From Crambe crambe (lineage: Eukaryota > Porifera > Demospongiae > Poecilosclerida > Crambeidae), in NCBI GenBank assembly GCA_963924555.1, contig OZ004598.1:496001-560000 (forward strand): a DNA stretch of 64,000 nt, read 5' to 3'. Below are positions 9,282-20,006 of the stretch, one piece after another. The position numbers were made by a program, and so were the translations under genes. The notes beneath the pieces were generated by a model. That model searched no databases, had not been told where the DNA came from, and was given only the letters and a program-made list of their open reading frames with translations. Within the stretch, counting starts at the first letter, position 1. Each line of letters begins with the position of its first letter.

Positions 9282-9942
9282 GTTTTCATACATGAAGAGC
9301 CCGAGTTAAAAAAATCAAACTGTTTATATCAATAATGGAAAACTTCCATTTTTCAGTATTAAAAAAGTGGAAGAATGTTACATGTGATGACCTTTACCGA
9401 ACACTATATATTGTGAAGTGTTACTGCAATAGAGTACGATAGTCCCAGTTAGAAATTGAACATTATCTGAAACTGTCCCAAACTTCCAAAATTTGAGCCC
9501 CCAGTAATCCCCAGTAATCTCCAGTAATCATGATAAAAAGCTAAAGTATGAAGAAGTGATCAAAGATGAATGTCAACCTACCTGGTGGCAGGGTTCATAG
9601 TACAAACTTAGAGACATGTGGTACAGGGTTCATAGTACAAACTTAGAGACACATGGTACAGGGTTCATAGTACAAACTTTGAGACACGTGGTACAAGGTA
9701 AATAGTACTAGCTAGCTCAGTATAGCATCACAAACCTGCTTGCGTAAAATGACAAACCTGTGGAGCATAATCCAGTAGCATATTATGGTGCAGGAACATC
9801 AGTACTATAGTCTATGCCACTACAACATGATGCAGGAACATTATTCAACTATTAATTGGTAGCGCATGAACGCCAGACTCTCTGAGGTACAACTTTAGCT
9901 AAAAATATGAGTGCTAACTATAGATCCAATAGAGCGCACATC

Positions 9943-10018
9943 ATACATACATACATACATACATACATACATACATACATACATACATACATACATACAT
10001 ACATACATACATACACAC
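9943..10018. repeat. (CATA)n microsatellite
   Basis: About 18 uninterrupted tetranucleotide copies directly after the last visible Piezo exon (donor at 10026). A second (CATA)n tract at about 11447-11533 directly follows exon 5 of the same gene. Confidence 0.95.
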
Positions 10019-10026
10019 ACACTTAC

Positions 10027-10812
10027 AGGAGTGAAGAGCCACATGCGTAGGTCAGTGGCCAGGATCCAGAGGAGGAGGACTAAGAGGGCAGGGCTTAGGT
10101 AGTAGGTAAAGTAGAGGCCCTCGGGGAGGATGAGTTCTGTTGGATGGTTGCAGTCAGTAGTGACTAGTGCTGTCAGCCCAAATAGTCTGGAGGGAGCGGT
10201 AGTTTGCAATTACTATACGCTAGTAACCCCCAATTTTCACTCTCCCTGGTGGTGTCAACCCTTTACCTAAATAGTCTGTCTGGCACCTTGATCACTCGCT
10301 ATAACTGCCATAACTTTCTCAATTCTTAACGCATCAACAGAGAGTTGATCATCCACTCTCTCTGTGGGTGTTTGAAATTTGATTCAGAATTGAGCAGTTA
10401 TAAAGAGTGATCAAGGTGCCAGGTGAATGCAAATAGACTTTAGTAAGCCTATCTCGAGGGTATAAAATTTCATGATTAATTGATTGTATAAATAATTTAT
10501 ATGCTATTTGTTTTTGAACGGAATTTTTAAGAAATCAACCTTTAGCTTTCCTTCTCTTAGTTATAAATGACCCTTTACCTGACAAAGAAGCTGTTTGTGG
10601 TGTTGAGAGGCATTAAGGGGATGAAGTACTGGGCGGACTGGAACTGGTAAAGGTCCAGAAGAATAAGGTGAAGGGTGCTATAAAGGACCAGCAAGATCCT
10701 TAGCACCCGGACCAGAATGGTTGCCCTCAAGTGGAGGCTCCATACCACCAGCAGGAACAGGAATGCAAGGTAGTAGGTCAGTGATGTTACTGAAGGAACT
10801 GCAATACCTGAG

Positions 10813-10861
<49 letters not shown>

Positions 10862-13393
10862 ACTATCATGATACACTCACTGCTGACCTGACAATGTTAC
10901 ATAAAGTTATGACTCATTCTTGTACCACTAAAATGAATCCCTTTAATGAGCTCTTTCACTTTGATAAAATAGTCTCTAGCTAAATGCCTCTCAAATTGAT
11001 GGAATATATTGTGGTGTGGCTCTGGTATATTCTGGGTGGGGCTCTGGTACTGGGTGTGGCTCTGATATATATTCTGGGTGTGGCTCTGGTATATATTCTG
11101 GGTGTGGCTCACCTGTGAGTCCCAAGAGGACAAAGCTGAAGAGTTCCAGTGTATGGTTGAAGATGATGGGGATCTGCCAGTAACTCTGGACTGTGGCAGG
11201 AAAGGGTATCGAACTAAGGTCATGTGATAAGTCCTTCAACTCTCCTTCTACACACAAACATAAACAACAACAATAACAATAACAAAAAGCTCTGACTTTC
11301 CAAGCAGATTAAGGGACAGTATATAATATGTATTCACAGCTGGTGAAAAGGGTGGATAAACACCATATGTCACTGGTGGGACTCGATCTCACGGTCTCCC
11401 ACTTACAAGCCCAGAGTGCAAACCACTACCAGTGACTCCACGCATACATACACACATACATACATACATACATACATACATACATACATACATACATACA
11501 TACACACATACATACATACATACATACATACATACCTTGAGGAGATGCTGGTATTAGTTCTTCAACACTTTCTCCTCCTACCCGAGCTCCCCCTTCCCTC
11601 TCTCCATCCTCTTCCTCCCTCCTCCGCTGCTCCTTCTTATAGATGTTGATGAGCTTGATAACGATGACCAGGGTGACTGCAGTGATAAGGAGCACCACCA
11701 CGTCAGGCAGCAACAGACGCAGCACATCAGGCACTGGTATGTCGAATCTACAATGAGTAATTACCAGGGGTTGATCTATTAATTACCAGGGGTTGATCCA
11801 GAAATTAATTAGTAGGGTCTACCCGTGAATACAGTGACTACTCAATAAAGTTCATCTCTTACAGGGAATTTTGCTTGAGGGGGGTCAAATGCCTAGTGAA
11901 AAAATTTGAGGAGGGGCAACTACAAACCAGTACATATGAAATTCTCATTACAAAAGCTAGCTAATCCCTAGGAGGGGGGCAAGCCATCATTCAGAGGGGG
12001 CAGAAGCCCCCCCCCCTTGCTCCCCTTGAAATAAACCCAGTCTTATAGTCAACAAGCATTCCTCCCAATGAACTGTTCCTTTTATAAACTTTCATCTCCC
12101 CCGAATAACCTATAATGGTTGGCTTCAATGCAGTTTACGTAAGTGGTCAGAAAGGGACACTTTTAGGACCAGAAGTCCTGAGCAGAGAGGTGTCCTCATC
12201 TCAGGGTTGAATTAGAACATTCATATGATCAAGGGACATAGAAAAGTGAGGGGTTTCACTGTATTATGGATGGTCAAGGGACATAGAAAAGTGAGGGTAC
12301 TATGGGGAGGTTATATATGGTCAAGGTAGTAGTCAAATGCTGATTTGAAGAATTCATTATAATAAAGAAATTTGGTAACCACTTACTGGACTAGTCCAAT
12401 TTGTCGCAAGACAGTCGCTGGTGATCTACCTGCAAGAAATAAATAGGATTTTTATGCTGACAGCAGCAAAACTCTGGTCTTGACTTACATCCATCCAGGT
12501 TATTCTCTGTTGCTATAGTGATTTGGAAGAAGGTCTGAGCCAGCACAAAGAGGAGAGAGAGCACCAGCAGGACAATGTGGAAAATGAGTGTGAACCCTAA
12601 AGGAATTAAGGGACAGAGAATGCGTACTTCAAAATGCGTACTTCAAATCTGTTTCAACCATAATATAGTTGCTGGGGGAGGGGGGAAGGGAAGGAGGAAG
12701 GGGAGGAGGAGGGGAGGGGGAGGAGGAAGGGGAGGGGGAGGGGGAAGGGGAGGGAGGAGAAAGGAAGGGGGGAAGAGAAGGAAGAAGGGGAAGGGGAGGG
12801 AAAAGAAGGGGAAGGGAAGAGAAGGAAGAAGGGGAGTTACCATGTTCCATATAATGAGGAGGAGGGAGAGGGTGAAAGGACAGAAAGAGGGAGGGGAGGA
12901 GGGAGGGAAGGTGAGAAACAAGGGAAGGGGAGAGGGAGTATGGGAAGCTACCATGTTTTGGGAGGGGGGTGGGAGATGGCTACAAGATCTTGTGTACTAC
13001 TCACATTTCCATCTAGACTTGAGTTTAGGAGACGGTAGGATAAGACTGATCACAAAGAAGAGAAGGTACACCAGAGAGAAGAGGTTGTACCGGAAAATAA
13101 CAGCTGCAACGAGAGATAGGAAAGAGGATCATGAAACTGAAACAGCTCTCTAACTCTCTATGGGGAAGGTGTACAGCTAATGATATACATAACTCAAATG
13201 CTGAATTGTAAAAACTCAATCCATAGGTGAATGGTTGGGAAAGTTATATTATATCTTACCACAGATGGCATTATTGATATAGTTAACTTATGAACCTACC
13301 ACACAATAGAGCCAGGGGTACCAGGTACCTTCGAAACAATATGTCCACAACTATCAGGACCAGTCTCCAGCCATTTTGCCTCCCTGGCTCCAT
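10027..13393 (-). CDS. Piezo mechanosensitive channel, N-terminal ~360 residues only
   Basis: Eight exons join in phase: 13393-13300, 13103-13005, 12596-12489, 12429-12387, 11747-11536, 11247-11113, 10807-10579 and 10186-10027 (1080 nt). Family marks are, in order: a first span after MEPGRQNGWRLVLIV; FRYNLFSLVYLLFFVISL; a span with FHIVLLVLSLLFVLAQ; VLRQIGLVQFDIPVPDVLRL then LLPDVVVL; a span with LELFSFVLLGLTG; LVLYSTLHLILLDLYQFQ; and LFGLTALV with the conserved D-C-N that follows. These match the outer blade of Piezo channels, homotrimeric mechanically gated cation channels of about 2,500 residues. After exon 8 (phase 0) no further exon is visible, and death-fold genes on the same strand follow. 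The gene is therefore truncated, broken by rearrangement, or has a very long intron. Confidence 0.85.
10811..10860. repeat. (AT)n microsatellite in Piezo intron 6
   Basis: About 24 AT dinucleotides beside the acceptor of Piezo exon 7. Confidence 0.95.
11022..11106. repeat. ~24-bp tandem repeat in Piezo intron 6
   Basis: Four to five imperfect copies of a unit with the core TCTGGGTGTGGCTCTG, just downstream of the exon 6 donor. Confidence 0.8.
11369..11436 (-). repeat. tRNA-derived SINE head or tRNA-like relic
   Basis: Read on the minus strand, the ends GTCACTGG and CCAGTGAC pair as an acceptor stem. TGGTTTGCACTC resembles an A box and GATCGAGTCC is a good B box. The middle CTTGTAA resembles a Thr(TGT) anticodon loop. 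The arms pair imperfectly and it lies in a Piezo intron, so a SINE or degenerate tRNA is likelier than a working tRNA gene. Confidence 0.55.
12670..12965 (+). repeat. ~290-bp polypurine tract
   Basis: Almost pure G/A on the plus strand in Piezo intron 2, with runs such as GGGGAGGGGG. The apparent frames here on both strands are composition artefacts. Confidence 0.9.
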
Positions 13394-14448
13394 ACCCACG
13401 CCCTGCAAGGAAAAAGACATCAAAAAGCCTGCCAAAATGCCTATGTTCTATGTTCTAATACCACACAATACCATACCAACATCCAGTACCCAATACTATT
13501 ATGACGATCCCCAATTACACAACATATAATTCCATGAATTCTGAAATACTATACTGTAGTTCAAGAGGAATGTATCTATACAGAGTGGCTGAATAGCAGG
13601 AACAGCATTAGAGCATTTATATCTCTTTATTAATTGCCATGGGTACCTCTTTATCAAAGGCCAGCTGGTTGTGTAACAAAAGTTAAGTACAGGTAGCCAT
13701 GGCAAGTTTACACATTCAGCTCACAGCATACAGAGATAATACATTATTTGCTAATTACAAAAGCATGCAGAAGACAACTTTGGGTGCAGCCTGATACAGG
13801 AATTCATCACTATCTGGTGTTCACTTCTAGCATATGCATACACAACTTTTGACACATCAGTTACCAGTCCCAAGGCCTGGCCAGCATGATGTATAACCCA
13901 CTGACTAGCTATATTTACATTCTCAACAGTCCACATAGCTGTATTTAGATCCATTTTGGACCCATCTACTTCTAGCATATGCTATAGTATCCCCTCTGAG
14001 GTTGCACATAATTATGTGGTATGAGAATAAAAATACTGCAAGAAAAATTTAGCTGCTTCCCACTTACCTAACTCGGTATTTCTTTAAGGATAAACAGTGC
14101 CCACAGGGACACACAGTAGTTCACAGTTAGTAACTCAAAACCAGTTTTCACCTGTGCAAACAAAAACTAAGAAATTGCGATGTCAGCAGACATTATTTCT
14201 CCGCCCCCGGCACTGCCCCCTCAAAATTACTTTTTACTCCACCCACCCTTTGCGCACGCCTAGTTGGCGGAATAATTAATTTCTCAGGTAGGGCGCCTAT
14301 CCCTGGGCACAGCTTGCTTGCTATAAACTAAGCTCCCCTCATAGCTGCATCGACAAGAGTGTAGACTCACATTGACACAGCAAGCCTTGGTCTCCAGCAG
14401 GTGACAGTTAAAATCTTCTAGCTACTAGACAAGTCTGGAAAGTCAGAA
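13394..14448. other. Divergent intergenic region
   Basis: This is the space between the Piezo start and the acyltransferase start, which point away from each other. It should hold both promoters. I see no open frame with family resemblance and no strong repeat. Confidence 0.5.
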
Positions 14449-17400
14449 ATGGCCTCCAAGCAAAACCATTCTCCAGCGGTGGATCTCACAGTTGGAACAC
14501 TCCACCCCCTCCCTCCCCACCTTGCTGCCACCCTCAATCCCTTCCAGAAGGTATTGCGATCACCTCTTGGAGTGATAATTTTTGTGCTGATAGCTTTATT
14601 CTTTGGAGCTCCAACGGTCATAGGCCTTCCTCCTATCATGTATGCCCTGGAGTGGGCAGGGCTCGTTTCTCATTGGCCCGTTCGAAGATTTTTTGACACT
14701 TGCATTGGTAACTGGCTCTCAGTGATGACGGTAAGTTGTAAATCCATTTATAATACTCTCCATGATTTGATCATTATCTAGTAATTAATACTAAAGGGGA
14801 ATCCCTCAATATACAATGGAACCCCTCAATGTATAGTTCATTGCCCTCAATGTAGAGTGGACCCAGTGGAACCCCTCAATGTACAGTGGACCCCCTCAAT
14901 GTACAGTGGAATCCCTCAATGTAGAGTGGACCCCTCAATGTACAGTGGACCCCCTTAATGTGCAGTGAACTCCTCAATGTAAAAGTAGAATCCCTCAATG
15001 TACAGTGGAACCCCTCAATGTAGAGTGGACCCCTCAATGTACAGTGGACCCCTCAATAAATCCATTGCTGTGACACAGGGTGCAAGTCACAGTGAAATTT
15101 TTTGGAAAGTTTGTTTTGGTTGATCTGACCAGACATTCCACTGTACAGCTGTGTTGCACCTGTCCCAAACTGATACTGCTCCACTCTTTAATCAAGGAAG
15201 TTATAGGATCCAGTCCACACGGACCTATAAAGATAATACTCCTTTAACTAGTGATGCATCCCTCGTGGCTGCTCAATATTCAGTGATCTGTTCCATTATG
15301 CCAAATATCTGGAATGCTTGGAGCTGACTGCAAGAATCTATGAGATCATCTGATAATTATTGTTTTAACGGCTGATAAGATGTCTCAGGGGATTTATAAC
15401 TTTGGTGATGTGAGCACTCATTCCACCCCTCCTATTGTGGGATGTGGGAGGCATCTTCTGTATCCGAAGTAGAATTCTTCTCTAATATAACAGCTTTCAT
15501 GGAGATAATAATCTTAAGGGTATTACAATATGCTGTACAATATGGATGCATCATACCTTCTTCTTCTTCTTTTTTTTTTCTTTGTCTCTCTCTATGTCAC
15601 TTTCTCTCATGGGGAACTGGAATTACTTAGTTTTGTTACGGTGAGTTGTGTGTAGCCTTGGAAGTATGAATGTGCATGTATGTATGTATGAATCTAGAAT
15701 GAAAATTTTAAAAGGTACTGAATGTAAACTTTCTGGGTGTTTGTGAATAACATGAGGGAGTAGATTTTTCTCATTTGCTATATTATTTTAAAAAAAAGTT
15801 ATTTCCTGTACCCTATAACCATTCCTCTTCTATGTAATCTAATTCCCATCCCTAATCCCCTCCTGTGAATCTCATTCCCATTCATCATGAATCCCATTCC
15901 CATTCCATGTAAATCTCATTCTCTTTGTTGTGAATCCCATTCCCATTCAATGTGAATCTCATTCCCCTTCAATGTGAATCCTATGGATTCCGAATACAGA
16001 GGTCCTCTTATTCACATTCCAGAATCACTCTTTGGAATCAAGATCCGAACATTCGGCTTTGGGGGGAACTTCAAGCGACGTTCGTTGATCATCATGAACC
16101 ATGTGACCCACATGGACTGGATGTACTTGTGGGACGTGGTGGATAAACAGGGCCACCTCTCCTACTGGAAGGCCGTTACCAAGCGACTGCCTGTCAGGGA
16201 GATTCCCATAATAGGTATGCTGCACTTAGAATTAGGACATGCTGAGTTGACAAACATCATTGATAATAATAATTGTCCTTAGAGATGTTAGCTAATAGAT
16301 TTCCTTCAAAGAGAAGACTTTTCCTGCAGTGAGTAAAGAGGAAGTTAAAAGGTTTTACTGGATATGTGGAAGCGCATTCATGTGGTTATAAAACTTCTGA
16401 GCGTTTGTGTTGCCAATTACAGTACCACGTTCTGCTAGCTGCTATAATAAATCTTGCCTACTCTCAGTTTCAGCTCTTGCTTCTTCAATTAGTATGCCTT
16501 TGCTACTTAGGCCTCAGGGTCTGTTTTATGTGGGACTTGTTTCTTCTACCTCCCCTTCCCCTTGACCCCCTCCCCTCTCCTTCCCTCCCCCTCCCCCCTC
16601 CCTCTTAATCCCCCTCCTCAGTATGATGGTACCACCTTTATGACTCCTTTCAACAACCCTAAGAGGTGAGAGGTCGCATATGCACATGGGACTGCACTGG
16701 TGGATCACTGGAAACACCAGTCAGCCTTTTTACATTCTGCCACTAATTACACATGATGTCCCCCCACCTTTATGACTTCAGAGGTGGCACTGGAAACTCC
16801 AGTCAGCCTTATTAGTAGGGGCAGTCCCAGGCCAGGGGGTAGACAATGTTTCATGGCTGACGTAAAATTTTCAAGAGTGGAGTAATCTACCTTCATGATG
16901 ATGATAATGATAAAGGTGATCACAGAACCACAATTTTTTTTTTTCCTTGAAGTCGATCACAATTTCTCAGATTTTGAGACCATGGATGAGTTTGTATCTT
17001 TTACCTCTTATAGGCCATTGTATGCAAATGAGTGTCTTTCTCTTCATATATCGCAAGTGGGAAAAGGATCGTATCGAGTTCCAGAATAAACTCTACTACT
17101 TCAACGCCATCGATTATCCGGTCCAGCTCCTCATGTTTCCAGAAGGTGGAGACCTCACTCAAAAGACGAAGAAACGGAGTGACAAATATGCAGAGGAGAA
17201 CAACCTCCCCTATTATCACTATTGCTTCCACCCCCGCTCCACTGGACTTAATTACATCATTAATGCCCTCAGGGATGGGGGATTGGACGCAGTGTACGAT
17301 GTCACCATTGGTTATCCGGATATTCTAGCAAAGACTGAAGTGGACGTATCTAATGGGTACATGCCGAAAGAGGTCCACTTCCATATAAGGAGCTTCGACA

Positions 17401-17852
17401 ATGCGGATTTGCCGGAGGATCAGGAGGAGTTGAAGCAGTGGTTGAGAGATCGTTGGCAGGAGAAGGAAGACCGATTGAGGGAGTTCTACACCCATCAAGA
17501 ATTCTGGGAAGTAGACGACACTACCAGCAGCAACTCCTGCCATCAAAACAACCACGCAATATCAAATGGTACAAAAAACAAGAGCAAAAAATCTCCGGAA
17601 GTACACAAACCAAAAAATGTCCCCTTCCTTATCTTTTCATTCGTACACGTCTTTTTCTGGGACATTTTTTTCCTGAGTCTTATGTGGTATGTTCCTTACT
17701 TTTGGCTCTACATGCTATTCGGGTGTTTCTATCTCTGGTACGGCTCAAAGAAGGACCTGGGAAGTCTACAGATGCAGTTCAAGAAGAAAGAGACCGAAGA
17801 AGCTTGGAGAGGAAGCAAGCGTAACCCTATCACAGAAAATGGTACATCATAA
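14449..17852 (+). CDS. LCLAT1: Lysocardiolipin/1-acylglycerol-phosphate acyltransferase (LCLAT1/AGPAT5-like)
   Basis: Four exons fit in phase: 14449-14730, a 10-nt microexon 15631-15640, 16023-16214 and 17014-17852, giving ~440 residues. The microexon restores the join LSVMT-FCYE-SLFGIKI, which aligns without gaps with the family. Exon 3 carries the acyltransferase motif NHVTHMDW (NHx4D, His and Asp catalytic). Exon 4 has FIYRKWEKDR, the acceptor-binding FPEGGDLT and HPRSTG, then the C-terminal EVHFHIRSF and RWQEKEDRLREFY. Hydrophobic spans lie near residue 50 and residues 355-400. The family moves acyl chains onto lysophospholipids in the ER or mitochondria-associated membranes. An AGPAT5 or LPGAT1 relative is the alternative. 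Confidence 0.85.
14796..15056. repeat. ~20-bp intronic minisatellite
   Basis: About twelve imperfect copies of a unit like CCCCTCAATGTACAGTGGAA in intron 1 of the acyltransferase. A second, looser repeat (CATTCCCATTCAATGTGAATC) fills about 15870-15985, right before exon 3. Confidence 0.85.
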
Positions 17853-18135
17853 CTTTCTTTCTGTGAGAGAGAGAGAGAGAGAAAGATGTAGAGACATCGT
17901 AGTTTTTGACTGCAGAAAAAGTGCTATTAATGTTTTATTGCGTTCATTTTCAACTGTAGAATCTGTTCAATAGGAAACAGATAGCAATTTTTTTTTGTAT
18001 TATTAATGTTTCTGTACCACTAGTTACTCAATCCCTTTTTTTTGAAAAAAAATTTCATTCATGACAGCAAAATAATTTTTTTCAATAGAATGACAAAGTG
18101 ACATGATATCACATGATTGTAATGTGACAAGTTGG
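17853..18135. other. Convergent 3' spacer
   Basis: A 283-bp region between two convergent genes, with a short (GA)n run near 17866-17882 and A/T-rich stretches. It must hold both 3' ends. Confidence 0.5.
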
Positions 18136-19619
18136 TTACAGGTACACCACTATTATGGTGATGTCGTCTCTGTATCCACGCCTAAACTTTGGATCCAGCT
18201 GCAAGAGTCTGGAGACGTTTGCCTCGGTGCCTCCAAGGGCATGCCACAACAGAGTAGTGGCTACATTTTCACAACTACAACATGGATCGGAGCGCTCCTT
18301 CTTTCCAAAATAACGCTTGAAAATGGGCAATTTTTTTCTCTGTTGTGAATTGTTAGCCAGTACTTCTGCTACAATATTCACAGCCCTTTCGTTGCTTACT
18401 CTCTCCCAGAAGCCATCTGAAGCTAAGATGAGGAATTTATTCGTTTTGAGGAGTTTATGGTGAGACATAACTGGTTCGGCTGTGACATAAGGCGGAGACT
18501 TGTAAACTGGTGGTAAGGGTACCAAGTTCTCCAAGTACTTCTTTTCCCACTTATAATCGACATCTCCGAAGGTACGAAAGGGCATCAGTCCCCCCAACAC
18601 CCTTCCGGCTAAAATCGTTGTGCTCTCTTCTCCAGGATGGGCGGCTAAAAGTCGTTTGACTTCATCTGGATTTTTAGCATTTTGATCAACTGTGAGAGGA
18701 AGTGCGGTCCATTTCTTTCCCCCTTCATTCTGACCCAGAACGACACGACAGTCCCCTGTATTAGCCACAAACACGTCTTCTTGTCTTACCACAGCTGTGA
18801 GGGCACAGGCGCCTTCCAGTGCAGTTAAGATACGTGATCGCATATCCCCAGTCATAGAGTGACCGGATAGAATAGCCTTTACATCCTCGAGAGCCACATT
18901 GCTGATCTTATCATCCAAAGAGCCCAACGAATCCTCCAGTTCTTTGCTAATTTTTTCTGGAGTCAGCTCACCCCAAGAGACATCACTAATACCTCCAGTA
19001 AGAGACTCTGTATCTTCATTTGAAGATTGAGAAAGAACATTTTTCTCGACAGTGTCCATATCTAAAACTATTCTCAGATCGTCTTTGCTTGCTGTGGCAG
19101 CATGAAGGTGTGCTGATAAGTGCTGGAGCATATTCTTCTGCAGGTACTGGGCACAATGGGTGCCTTTATGTCCATCAATCATGGAGAGAAACACAGAGCC
19201 AAGGTTTTCACTAGTCCCAACAACAAATCTGTCTTCTATTGGAGAATTTGAGCCCAAAAACACAATATCGAGTCTCTTAACTACAGAATCTTTGAACTCT
19301 CTAGTAGTCTCGTATTTCTGGAGCTGTGCATAAGAAGAGAATTTAGCTGCAAGGCCACACGAGGAAGGAAGTTTAGTGGAGCTGGTGGTAGGAGAGAAAA
19401 GGAACCTATCGAAGACGAATACTCCAACTAGAACACTGGTACATGCTGCACCCACCAACACGATTGGTCTCCGATACTGCTTTGATTTGATTAGCCACAC
19501 CATTTCTTCACATAAAGCAGCTACACACAGTAAGAAATAAATGATCAATTTCTGGCTATCTTATTTCAAAGGTTCATTTCATTTCTAGCTACTGCTAGCT
19601 TGGTAGTCAGCTTACCCAT
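18136..19619 (-). CDS. PP2C-family phosphatase, pyruvate dehydrogenase phosphatase-like (PDP)
   Basis: The product is ~456-460 residues. A hydrophobic span lies near the N-terminus (PIVLVGAACTSVLVGVFVF). The PP2C motifs come in order: SPIEDRF, DGHKGTHCAQYL, ANTGDCRVVLG, LMPFRTFGDVDYKW, SPPYVTAEP, ILASDGFWERVSN and YRDDITIIVV. The metal-binding Asp residues (EDR, DGH, SDG, RDD) are present. LMPFRTFGDVDYKW and the PYVTAEP block are typical of PDP, the Mn/Mg phosphatase that reactivates pyruvate dehydrogenase in the mitochondrial matrix. The frame has a TTG start upstream. A likely real start is ATGG at 19619-19616 spliced to the acceptor at about 19526 (GTGTGTAG); otherwise the ATG at 19503. 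Another PP2C with a membrane anchor remains possible. Confidence 0.85.
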
Positions 19620-20006
19620 GGAAGCTAGAAAGCTAGATACAGAAAACCTGCTCTCTTTATCACTTACTTCCATAAGAGAAGTACAACTGAGCAATAGCTA
19701 TCGAATAGCTTACCTGTTGGGCCATGAGGGTGTGTCCTCTCTCTATTATTACGGTACAGAGCCGGCCAGTTTGGACTAGTGTGACGGCATGGGAATGGGG
19801 TCTGCTAGACTACACCACTAGCTTTACGCCGTAAATTACGATAACACAGCTGAATGGCTAGACGTTTAGCGAACAAACAACTTCTCAAGCCTCCCGATCC
19901 CACGTGGGTCAAATTTCATTCATTCTAAAATTTCTTTTCGGATAATTGGAGAATAAACCCAGATAAAATGCCATAATCCAATCACGAGTAATTAATTAAA
20001 ATAGCA

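Larger units (their letters stand above)
8953..10026. other. Gene-free repeat-bearing spacer
   Basis: No convincing exon on either strand. It contains a long palindrome (9209-9281), a copy of the ACATGTGATGACC element (9379), three copies of a ~34-bp unit with core GGGTTCATAGTACAAACTT (about 9588-9700), and the start of a (CATA)n microsatellite. The Piezo reading frame to the right would have to continue here, and it does not. Confidence 0.6.

Noticed and set aside
9895-10209. Membrane protein ending in a CMYVCMYV repeat
   Set aside because: The first half is Piezo exon 8 and the rest is read-through into the (CATA)n microsatellite past a good splice donor.
11369-11436. Working tRNA-Thr gene
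   Set aside because: Acceptor and anticodon stems pair poorly and it lies in an intron. A SINE or relic is likelier.
12575-13153. Gly/Arg/Glu-rich protein
   Set aside because: Produced by the polypurine tract in a Piezo intron, with read-through into an antisense exon.
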